From positions 1 to 37,672 of IMG/VR virus record IMGVR_UViG_3300021963_000317: a stretch of DNA of 37,672 nt. The stretch is one strand, 5' to 3'. Shown here in pieces: positions 6,292-12,565 of the stretch (positions within the stretch are counted from its first letter, which is position 1; each line of letters starts with the position of its first letter). Under the pieces are notes generated by a model, which worked only from the letters and a program-made list of their open reading frames with translations, had not been told where the DNA came from and searched no databases. Position numbers and translations under genes: made by a program. Origin of the DNA: a virus.

Positions 6292-6516
6292 ATGAGTCAA
6301 GAGTACAAACCCTTCGCACTTAACTTCAACGATGACAAGAAGGTAGTAAGTGTAACCCTGCCACAGAAAGAGTCAATCTTTCAACTAGCCGAAGCATTCA
6401 GCAAATGGCTAACAGAAAATGGTATAGAAAACGTATTAACAGAGCAACCTATTTTACAACCCGAAACAGAAGATTATGGCAACCCAGACGCACTACCAAT
6501 ACTTGAAGATAAATAA
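6292..6516 (+). CDS. Hypothetical small acidic protein
   Basis: A 74-residue protein, MSQEYKPFALNFNDDKKVVSVTL onward, with a short predicted strand region followed by a helix (ESIFQLAEAFSKWLTENGIENVL) and an acidic, proline-containing tail (LQPETEDYGNPDALPILEDK). No family recognised. The 3' end overlaps the ParB-like gene by 41 bases, so it is part of the same operon and may be translationally coupled to it. It could be an accessory of the modification cassette or the last early protein; nothing in the sequence decides. Confidence 0.55.
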   Translation: MSQEYKPFALNFNDDKKVVSVTLPQKESIFQLAEAFSKWLTENGIENVLTEQPILQPETEDYGNPDALPILEDK

Positions 6517-7069
6517 GATACAACCCAACCCCGAGAATCCAAGGGTAATAAAAGACCATAAGTATAAAGCATTAGTAAAATCTATACAGGAGTTCCCAAA
6601 GATGCTTGAAATACGACCTATCGTTGTGAATAGCGACATGGTAGTTCTAGGGGGTAACATGAGGTTAAGAGCCTGTCAAGAAGCAGGACTGAAAGAAATA
6701 CCTGTTATCGTTGCCAAAGATTTAACAGAGAAAGAACAGAGAGAGTTCACCATCAAGGACAATGTATCATTCGGTGAATGGGATTGGGATGTATTGGCTA
6801 ACGATTGGGATGATACCGAGTTAAATGATTGGGGATTGGATGTATGGAAGAAGGCAGAAGAAATAGATTTATCTATCTTGAATGAGGATGATTTATCTAG
6901 CGACCTATCCGATATGACCAAGAACATTAAGAAAGCCATACAGATAGAGTTTGAACTAGAACACTATGAGGCAGCACAGGAATTGGTTAAGTGGTGGAGA
7001 GAACAGGGATTGTATATTGGTGGCTTCCTTATGGAAAAGTTGAAAGAGGAAAAGGAAAAGAATGTATAA
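6476..7069 (+). CDS. ParB/Srx-fold domain protein
   Basis: The first ~110 residues form a ParB N-terminal (ParB/sulfiredoxin) domain: LKINKIQPNPENPRVIKDHKY, then LEIRPIVVNSDMVVLGGNMRLRACQEAG with the GGNMRLRA box at 59-66, and KEIPVIVAKDLTEKEQREFTIKDNVSFGEWDWDVL. This domain uses a nucleotide-binding pocket (CTPase in ParB), and in phages it is frequently next to DNA-modifying enzymes and terminases. There is no ParB helix-turn-helix partition domain, and the C-terminal ~80 residues are acidic and helical. It overlaps the following glycosyltransferase gene by eight bases, placing it at the head of the modification operon. The exact role there (targeting, nuclease, ATPase) is unknown. Confidence 0.82.
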   Translation: MATQTHYQYLKINKIQPNPENPRVIKDHKYKALVKSIQEFPKMLEIRPIVVNSDMVVLGGNMRLRACQEAGLKEIPVIVAKDLTEKEQREFTIKDNVSFGEWDWDVLANDWDDTELNDWGLDVWKKAEEIDLSILNEDDLSSDLSDMTKNIKKAIQIEFELEHYEAAQELVKWWREQGLYIGGFLMEKLKEEKEKNV

Positions 7070-7802
7070 AATTGCCATCCCCTCATATAAAAGAGTTGAT
7101 GTATTTGCTAGTAAGACATTGGCATACTTAAAGAAAACCAATATCAGCCTAGACAATGTGTATCTATTCGTGGCTAACGAACAGGAAAGGCAGGATTATT
7201 CTATTCTAGGATTAAAGAACATAATCGTTGGAGTTGAAACTATCCGTAATCAAAGGAACTACATTAGGCACTATTTCCAAGAAGGCGAAATGGTATTCAG
7301 TTTGGATGATGATATAGCAGGTATATACAAAGCCGTATCAGTCAAAGACCTAGTATTAGTTACAGAGTTACACGAATTGATATTGAGGGGGTTTGAACTA
7401 TCAAAGAAGATAGGTACAAAACTATGGGGAGTGTCAGCAGTTAAGAATGGCTTATTCATGTTCAACAAGAAGCCGAGTGCTGATTTGAGGTATATCGTTG
7501 GTGCTTGTTTCGGTCAAATCATAGACCATGACAACTTTCTAACACAGACCATAGATGATAAAGGCGATTATGAAAGGAGCATATTATATTACATCAAGTT
7601 CGGTAGTGTATTGAGATTCAACAACATAGCGATTGATACCAATTACTACAAGATGAAAGGTGGTATGCAGATAACACGAACAAAGGAAAGAGTGAAGGCG
7701 AGTGGCTTATACCTATTGAATAAATACCCTAATCATTGTCAAGTCAATAATATTAAAAAGAATAAAGAGTTTTTTGAAATCAAATTAAAACACAAGAAAT
7801 GA
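7062..7802 (+). CDS. TET-associated glycosyltransferase (TAGT-like)
   Basis: A 246-residue GT-A-like protein: MYKIAIPSYKRVDVFASKTLAYLKK (1-25), DNVYLFVANEQERQDYS (31-47), NIIVGVETIRNQRNYIRHYFQEGEMVFSLDDDI (53-85). The DDD at 82-84 is the DxD-type metal/nucleotide-sugar site and the QRNYI box (64-68) is typical of the TET-associated glycosyltransferase family. These enzymes are predicted to add a sugar to the hydroxymethyl group that a TET/JBP dioxygenase makes on a DNA base; the dioxygenase is two genes downstream (8365-9174). It overlaps the ParB-like gene by eight bases and the sulfotransferase in ATGA. The sugar donor cannot be read from sequence. Confidence 0.82.
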   Translation: MYKIAIPSYKRVDVFASKTLAYLKKTNISLDNVYLFVANEQERQDYSILGLKNIIVGVETIRNQRNYIRHYFQEGEMVFSLDDDIAGIYKAVSVKDLVLVTELHELILRGFELSKKIGTKLWGVSAVKNGLFMFNKKPSADLRYIVGACFGQIIDHDNFLTQTIDDKGDYERSILYYIKFGSVLRFNNIAIDTNYYKMKGGMQITRTKERVKASGLYLLNKYPNHCQVNNIKKNKEFFEIKLKHKK

Positions 7803-8362
7803 AAAATCGTGGCATCATACTAGAAGATAAGAAGATGGTATATTGGTATTTGCCAAAGACCTGTTGTACCACATTGAAAACATATTTCGCCAAGGAATTA
7901 GGATTGACTATACCATACAAGAATGGTGATGAAATGGATATTCATGGACAGGACATTGGATTCAAGTTCACAGAAGAAGTGCTTGATGATTATTACAACT
8001 TCGCTTATGTTCGTAATCCTTTTGACAGGGTTATGAGTTTGTATAGCCAAAAGATTTACAAGTCAATGGACAGAAAGGTATTCCCGAATGAAGATATATT
8101 CTATATCGGTATGCCGTTCAAGGAGTTCTTACATGCTATCATTAACATTGAAGAAAAGGAAAGGCACTATTTACCACAATCACAGATGCTACAACAGGGC
8201 ATTCATATTCATAAGATGGAAAATGATTTGTTCTTAAAGTTATTGAACCCATTAAATGTTAGTCAGTCCATTAATTTTTGGACTCCCGAAACAAAGGATA
8301 TGGCATACGAATTCTATAAGCAGGACTTTATTAGATTTAACTACTATCCAAACAGACACTAA
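7799..8362 (+). CDS. PAPS-dependent sulfotransferase (Sulfotransfer_2-like)
   Basis: A 187-residue protein with the two signature elements of sulfotransferases. The 5'-phosphosulfate loop is YWYLPKTCCTTLKTYF (15-30, Lys20 and the CCTT turn), of the carbohydrate 2-O-sulfotransferase type (PKxxxT). The 3'-phosphate-binding segment is FAYVRNPFDRVMSLYS (68-83, Arg72 and Ser80). A later ERHYLPQSQMLQ (121-132) matches the His/Gln acceptor-side motif of the family. It would transfer a sulfo group from PAPS to a hydroxyl, here plausibly a sugar or hydroxymethyl on modified DNA, given the glycosyltransferase overlapped upstream (ATGA) and the TET/JBP gene three bases downstream. It might instead act on host surface glycans. 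Family call strong, acceptor inferred. Confidence 0.82.
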   Translation: MKNRGIILEDKKMVYWYLPKTCCTTLKTYFAKELGLTIPYKNGDEMDIHGQDIGFKFTEEVLDDYYNFAYVRNPFDRVMSLYSQKIYKSMDRKVFPNEDIFYIGMPFKEFLHAIINIEEKERHYLPQSQMLQQGIHIHKMENDLFLKLLNPLNVSQSINFWTPETKDMAYEFYKQDFIRFNYYPNRH

Positions 8363-8364
8363 TT

Positions 8365-9174
8365 ATGAAACGCATTGATTTACAGAAGGTTGAACATAGT
8401 ACCAAGATAGGTTCTAGGTGTGATTATCGTGAGCCGAATGTGAATGAGGATTGTATATTGTATGAAAATGGCGAACCGATTGGGTTCTATATCAGCAAGA
8501 TGCCACAACGTATGTGTGATTTAGCGAATGTCGCCAATGCGGAGTTCAATAGTAAGCGAGTACCGAAAACAAAACTAGATAGGTCGGATGTGTTGAAAGC
8601 ACAGATAGAAAATCCTGGAATGACTAGGGAACAGGCGAGGAAGATAGGCACAACACAGATGTCAGTAATACTAGGTAGTGTTCCACCGAAACCACAATTC
8701 ATGCGTTACTATGGAACTATATCTTCTGTTCATGGTGTTCAATCGGCACAGACATTCATCAAGGCGATGTTGATGTTAGCCAAAGAAAGCGAACAAGTTA
8801 TCAAGGAATACTTGCCAACTCAATATGAAAAGCAGATGAAGATATTTGAAGGAGTTGAGCAGAAATGGAAGTTCGCTAATATGTTCACAAGTTCTATTTC
8901 AAACTACAATATATCAGCACCATTCCATCGTGATACAGGAAACATAGTAGGTGCGGTCAATGTTATTATTTGTAAAAGGCTTAATTCAAAAGGTGGCGAC
9001 TTACATGTTCCCGATTACAATGCCACATTCGGACAACAAGATAATTCAATGCTCGTTTACCCTGCGTGGAAGAATGTTCATGGTGTTACTCCCATCATGC
9101 CAACATACGAGGGTGGGTATAGGAATAGTTTAATTTTTTACCCATTAAAAGCATTCTTGAAAGATGATGATTGA
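8365..9174 (+). CDS. TET/JBP-family 2-oxoglutarate/Fe(II) DNA dioxygenase
   Basis: A 269-residue protein ending in the TET/JBP catalytic core: SISNYNISAPFHRDTGNIVGAVNV (177-200) with the HxD iron ligands His188 and Asp190 and the following Asn, GGDLHVPDYNATFGQQDNSMLVYPAWKNVHGVTPI (210-244) with distal iron ligand His239, and GYRNSLIFYPLK (251-262) with Arg253 for the 2-oxoglutarate carboxylate. This matches the metazoan TET order (HRD...N, L-x-V-P-x-Y, H, R-x-S-x-x-FY). The family oxidises the methyl group of 5-methylcytosine or thymine in DNA. Residues 72-100 carry a small helical insert (RSDVLKAQIENPGMTREQARKIG). Phage members sit with TAGT genes, as here. No C5-cytosine methyltransferase is present in this genome, so the substrate base is uncertain. 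Confidence 0.86.
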   Translation: MKRIDLQKVEHSTKIGSRCDYREPNVNEDCILYENGEPIGFYISKMPQRMCDLANVANAEFNSKRVPKTKLDRSDVLKAQIENPGMTREQARKIGTTQMSVILGSVPPKPQFMRYYGTISSVHGVQSAQTFIKAMLMLAKESEQVIKEYLPTQYEKQMKIFEGVEQKWKFANMFTSSISNYNISAPFHRDTGNIVGAVNVIICKRLNSKGGDLHVPDYNATFGQQDNSMLVYPAWKNVHGVTPIMPTYEGGYRNSLIFYPLKAFLKDDD

Positions 9175-9373
9175 TAGAAAAAGGCATATATTGAAAACAA
9201 TATCCTATCGGGTGATAAGCACTTTGATAGGATTCGTTATTATGTATATCGTTAGCGGTTCAGTGAAAGTAGGTGCTACATTTAGTATCGTTGAGATTTT
9301 ATACAAACCACTACAATACTATATTCACGAAAGGATATGGTATAAATATATTAAGTACGGATTAAAAAAATGA
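9164..9373 (+). CDS. DUF2061 small membrane protein
   Basis: A 69-residue protein, RKRHILKTISYRVISTLIGFVIMYIVSG (5-32) followed by ATFSIVEILYKPLQYYIHERIWYKYIKYGLKK. The K-x-I-S-Y-R start, one or two membrane helices and the Y-Y-x-H-E-R-x-W end are the DUF2061 pattern. In bacterial genomes I associate this family with sulfate-activation operons (cysC, cysD/N), so its position immediately before the CysC-like gene is notable. It overlaps the dioxygenase by 11 bases and the kinase-like gene by four (ATGA). A role in sulfate handling at the membrane is possible but unproven. Confidence 0.8.
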   Translation: MMIDRKRHILKTISYRVISTLIGFVIMYIVSGSVKVGATFSIVEILYKPLQYYIHERIWYKYIKYGLKK

Positions 9374-9801
9374 ATATGATTTATTGGTTCTGCGGACAAC
9401 CCGCATCAGGCAAAACAACACTAGCCAAAGCATTGATTGAGAAGTTACAAACAAAGCATGTGCATATTGATGGCGATAACCTTCGTGAAATCTTACAGAA
9501 CTTTGATTACACTAGGGAAGGCAGGGAAAAGAACATTCAATCTGTATTAGATATTGCAAGGTTTATGGATGCCGCAGGTTATGATGTTGTGATTAGTGTG
9601 GTTGCCCCCTATAACGAACACAGGAGGGCATTAAAGGCTTCAAATCAAATGGTTGAGGTATATGTCCATACAAGCGAAATTCGTGGCAGAGAGAAGTTTT
9701 TTGTAGCAGAATTTGAAGTTCCAACAGAAAACTACATAGATATTGATACAACTAATGAATCAGTAGAAAACTGCATACATAAAATACTAAATACTTTATA
9801 A
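9370..9801 (+). CDS. cysC: Adenylylsulfate (APS) kinase-like P-loop protein
   Basis: A 143-residue P-loop kinase of the CysC family: Walker A GQPASGKTT (9-17), HIDGDNLRE (32-40, the DGDN(V/L)R signature that holds APS), the TREGREKNIQSVLDIARFMDAAGYDVVISVVAPYNEHR segment (48-85) corresponding to NIRRxxEVAKLxxDAGxxVxxxxxSPYxxxR, and FEVPTENYIDIDTTN at the end. CysC phosphorylates APS to PAPS, the sulfo donor for sulfotransferases. The protein is shorter than typical CysC (about 175-200 residues), mainly because the loop after the Arg-rich lid is compressed. Its neighbours (sulfotransferase, DUF2061, nucleotidyltransferase) support a PAPS role. A kinase acting on another hydroxyl, for example on modified DNA, cannot be excluded. 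Confidence 0.8.
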   Translation: MNMIYWFCGQPASGKTTLAKALIEKLQTKHVHIDGDNLREILQNFDYTREGREKNIQSVLDIARFMDAAGYDVVISVVAPYNEHRRALKASNQMVEVYVHTSEIRGREKFFVAEFEVPTENYIDIDTTNESVENCIHKILNTL

Positions 9802-9802
9802 G

Positions 9803-10252
9803 ATGGCATGGGTAAAACGAAACTATGGTGGACAACCGACAAAGAACAAGGATAAGAAAAGGGCGATATTCATAGGTCGCTATCAGCCTTATCACTTCGG
9901 TCATATTCAATTGATTGAACAGAAGTTACATAAAGGCATACCTGTACTTATACTTATCAGGGATATTGAACCCGATGCAGGTAATCCGTTCACTTCACAA
10001 CAAACTAGGAACATGATATTGAAATATCATACGGCTAGGAAACAGGATGTTGAGGTTATGATTATACCAGACATCGAATCTGTGAACTTCGGCAGGGGTG
10101 TAGGTTATGAAGTGAACAAATATACCCCGACAGAAGAAATAGCGAACATATCGGCTACCTATATTCGCGAATCAATTAAATCAGGGAATGGTAGTTGGCG
10201 ACATCTAGTTCCTGTGGAATTACAGGAAGATATAATCAGTAACATTATGTAA
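9803..10252 (+). CDS. Small nucleotidyltransferase (cytidylyltransferase-like fold)
   Basis: A 149-residue HxGH-type nucleotidyltransferase: AIFIGRYQPYHFGHIQLIEQ (21-40, with HFGH 31-34), IEPDAGNPFTSQQTRNMI (55-72), VEVMIIPDIESVNFGRGVGYEV (83-104) and the ISATYIRESI box (116-125), equivalent to ISxTxxR. This superfamily includes NMN adenylyltransferase, CTP:phospho-alcohol cytidylyltransferases and ATP sulfurylase. One base separates it from the CysC-like gene. Paired with an APS kinase and sulfotransferase, it may make APS from ATP and sulfate, but it is much smaller than ordinary ATP sulfurylase and lacks its full motif set, so NDP-activation of another compound is a real alternative. Terminase genes follow directly. 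Confidence 0.72.
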   Translation: MAWVKRNYGGQPTKNKDKKRAIFIGRYQPYHFGHIQLIEQKLHKGIPVLILIRDIEPDAGNPFTSQQTRNMILKYHTARKQDVEVMIIPDIESVNFGRGVGYEVNKYTPTEEIANISATYIRESIKSGNGSWRHLVPVELQEDIISNIM

Positions 10253-10253
10253 C

Positions 10254-10619
10254 ATGGCAAACGAAGAAAACCTTATACCATTTGAAAAGGGGAAAAGCGG
10301 TAACCCGAATGGCAGACCGAAAAAGTTTACCACACTCCTAAAAGAAATTGGATATAGACAATCCGAAATCAATGATACCATACAGAATATGTTAGGTATG
10401 AATATGGAACAATTGAAAGATATTGTTCAAAGCGATGATACAACCATACTAGAAAAAACCATAGCCAATGCCTTGTATCGTTCATTTAGAAAAGGTAGTT
10501 TGTATTCTATTGACACACTATTGACAAGGGTATATGGTAAACCAAAAGAACAAATCCAATTAGAAGGCGGTCTAAACCTAACAGGTGTAGAAGTCCAAAT
10601 CATAAAACGTGAGCGATAA
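10254..10619 (+). CDS. terS: Terminase small-subunit-like DNA-binding protein
   Basis: A 121-residue protein beginning ENLIPFEKGKSGNPNGRPKKFTTLLKEIG. The F-x-K-G-x-S-G-N-P-x-G-R-P-K motif is the hallmark of the DUF5681-type proteins found directly upstream of terminase large subunits. The rest is helical (LGMNMEQLKDIVQSDDTTILEKTIANALYRSFRKGSLYSIDTLLTRVYGKPKEQ). It likely recognises the packaging initiation site and feeds DNA to TerL. It starts one base after the nucleotidyltransferase stop and overlaps terL by 11 bases. The small-subunit role is inferred from position and family. Confidence 0.75.
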   Translation: MANEENLIPFEKGKSGNPNGRPKKFTTLLKEIGYRQSEINDTIQNMLGMNMEQLKDIVQSDDTTILEKTIANALYRSFRKGSLYSIDTLLTRVYGKPKEQIQLEGGLNLTGVEVQIIKRER

Positions 10620-11808
10620 ACTTGTCATAAAAGGAAGTGAAGTATACGAAAAGAATGCCTTATCCAATAAGAAAATACGAATCAACAGAGGCGGTACTCG
10701 TAGTACAAAATCATATTCAATCTGTCAAATAGCAGTTGTATGGTTACTGACAGGTCGGATAGGATATACGTTTGATGATAAAGGAACATTCAGCATAGTC
10801 CGTAAATTCTTGCCATCCCTTCGTAGTTCAACATTAAGGGATTTCCTAGAAATACTAGAAGCCACAGGGTTACAACACACGATAGATTACAACAAATCAA
10901 ACTTTGAGTTCAAGTACAATAACAGAATAGTTGAATTCTTTTCAGTAGACCAAGAAACAAAGTTGAGAGGTAGGAAAAGAACCCATCTGTTCATAGATGA
11001 AGCCAACGAAATAAACAAACTAGAATGGCAACAACTACTATTTAGAACCACAGGAACTATATTCCTAGCACTCAACCCATCATCACCAAACCATTTTATC
11101 AAAACAGAATTAGAAGATGTACGGCAGTACACAGAAAATGATGTTCAGGTAATTGTAAGTAATTATAGGGATAACCCATTCTTACAGGATTCTGTGATTA
11201 TGGAGATTGAACTCTTGAAAAAGACAGACCCTGCCTTGTGGAATGTTTATGGCATAGGCGAATGGGGAACGATAGAAGGGTTGATATTCAATAACTTCAA
11301 TGCCTGTGAATCCATACAGGGCGAATTACTAGGTTACGGGTTGGACTTTGGCTATTCTATTGACCCGACTGCATTGGTTGAGGTAAGAAAGCACGAAGGA
11401 CAACTCTATGTTCAAACATTGATTTATGAACGAGGCTTGACAAATCAGGATATCAGTTCAAAGATGCGACAACTCAATATCCCTCAACACATTACAATTA
11501 TTGCAGATAGTGCTGAACCGAAAAGCATTGAGGAACTATACAGGGATGGATGGCGAATGATTAAGGGTGCGAACAAGGGCAAGGATAGTATTAACAATAG
11601 CATAGATATTTTAAAGAGGTATAAAATTAATTTTGTAGCAGAAGATATAATTGGTAAGGAAGTATTAACATATAAGTATAGGACAGAACGAGATGGCACA
11701 CTTACAGGTCAGCCAACAGATTTATACAATCATGCCATAGATGCCCTACGTTACTTTGCCTTGAATGAATTGAAGGTAAGTAACAAAGGATTGTATACTT
11801 TCAGATAA
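10609..11808 (+). CDS. terL: Terminase large subunit (PBSX/Terminase_3 type)
   Basis: The packaging motor ATPase and nuclease. Walker A-like RINRGGTRSTKSYS (24-37), the sequence KLRGRKRTHLFIDEANEINKLEW (118-140) with Walker B Asp130-Glu131, and the coupling LALNPSSPNHFI. The C-terminal RNase H-like nuclease starts at LGYGLDFGYSIDPTALVEV with the first acidic residue in GLDFG, then ADSAEPKSIEEL carries the second, and DLYNHAIDALRYF the third. The 399 residues match the XtmB/Terminase_3 family. The start is GTG 10609, overlapping terS by 11 bases; no ATG precedes the conserved region. Because the contig closes on itself, headful packaging is plausible. Confidence 0.93.
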   Translation: MSDKLVIKGSEVYEKNALSNKKIRINRGGTRSTKSYSICQIAVVWLLTGRIGYTFDDKGTFSIVRKFLPSLRSSTLRDFLEILEATGLQHTIDYNKSNFEFKYNNRIVEFFSVDQETKLRGRKRTHLFIDEANEINKLEWQQLLFRTTGTIFLALNPSSPNHFIKTELEDVRQYTENDVQVIVSNYRDNPFLQDSVIMEIELLKKTDPALWNVYGIGEWGTIEGLIFNNFNACESIQGELLGYGLDFGYSIDPTALVEVRKHEGQLYVQTLIYERGLTNQDISSKMRQLNIPQHITIIADSAEPKSIEELYRDGWRMIKGANKGKDSINNSIDILKRYKINFVAEDIIGKEVLTYKYRTERDGTLTGQPTDLYNHAIDALRYFALNELKVSNKGLYTFR

Positions 11809-11837
11809 ACGATAACCTAAAAAATATATTTACAATT

Positions 11838-12422
11838 ATGTGGGATAAACTGACAGTCGGACAATTCATAACTCTGTATGACATTGAATTAAGCGAACAA
11901 CTAAATATAGTTGAGAAGCAGCAAAAGATGTTAGCCGTAGTTGAAGGCAAGAGTGAAGAAGAATACGACACGATAAAGTATAGGCAATTAGTTCAAGATT
12001 ATGCTACAAAGTTAGAGTTTTTTAACAATGTGCCAGAATGTAAACCTGTTGATTACTTAAATGTAAACGGCAAGTCTTACAAGTTCTGTTTTGAACTGAC
12101 TGAAATTACCGCAGGGCAATATATTGACATCAATCATTTCAGCGGACAGATTATGCAGTTGAATAAAATCGCTGCTTGTTTCTTTCTGCCAATGAAGGGC
12201 GACAGATATATGGAGTACGGGAAAATACCACACGAAGTTGTAGCAGAAGAATTATTGGATGCTAGATTCGTTGATGTTTATGGTTGTATGCTTTTTTTTT
12301 ATCATCTATTCAAGGAATTAATAAGCGATACCATAACCTCTTCAAATCTGACGGAGGAAACGAGAGCGGCTCTACTTCGTTTATGGAACGATGGGGTTGG
12401 GTTCATTCCACAAAAGAAGTAG
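11838..12422 (+). CDS. Probable tail assembly chaperone (upstream ORF)
   Basis: A 194-residue protein, MWDKLTVGQFITLYDIEL onward, then a soluble alpha/beta region (YLNVNGKSYKFCFELTEITAGQYIDI) and a helical end (YHLFKELISDTITSSNLTEETRAALLRLWNDGVGFIPQKK). The 'tVgqfi.L.di' opening and acidic helical composition fit the tail chaperones of Bacteroidota phages. The 3' end is overlapped in the -1 frame by a second short ORF that looks like the chaperone extension (see 12443). A run of nine Ts at 12292-12300 gives a T-TTT-TTT slippery heptamer in frame. The start carries the ATATTTA-N5-ATG context. Its place just after terL rather than next to the tape measure is unusual, so the call is tentative. 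Confidence 0.5.
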   Translation: MWDKLTVGQFITLYDIELSEQLNIVEKQQKMLAVVEGKSEEEYDTIKYRQLVQDYATKLEFFNNVPECKPVDYLNVNGKSYKFCFELTEITAGQYIDINHFSGQIMQLNKIAACFFLPMKGDRYMEYGKIPHEVVAEELLDARFVDVYGCMLFFYHLFKELISDTITSSNLTEETRAALLRLWNDGVGFIPQKK

Positions 12423-12442
12423 CGGACTTTGAAAATATAACT

Positions 12443-12565
12443 ATGACAGAAGCATATAACTTGCCTGTCATACATTATTTGAATAGTCTAGCATACATAA
12501 AAGATTATAACAAACATAAAGAAGCAATATATAAACAATGGGAGTTGCGACACAGGCACAAGTAG
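12443..12565 (+). CDS. Short ORF after chaperone; possible frameshift extension
   Basis: From ATG 12443 the frame encodes 40 residues (MTEAYNLPVIHYLNSLAY onward). The frame is open further upstream, and the residues just before the ATG (EVADFENI) also look protein-like, which would fit a -1 frameshift near the end of the 11838-12422 gene, as in G/GT tail chaperone pairs. Upstream of 12415, however, this frame reads like noise. Either a separate small gene or a chaperone extension is possible. It overlaps the following gene by 28 bases. Confidence 0.45.
   Translation: MTEAYNLPVIHYLNSLAYIKDYNKHKEAIYKQWELRHRHK

Noticed and set aside
12284-12442. Reading the -1 frame from TTG 12284 as part of a coding gene
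   Set aside because: The 0 frame over the same bases reads as a plausible amphipathic helix, while the -1 frame here has no protein-like pattern until near 12415; I kept only the ATG 12443 part.
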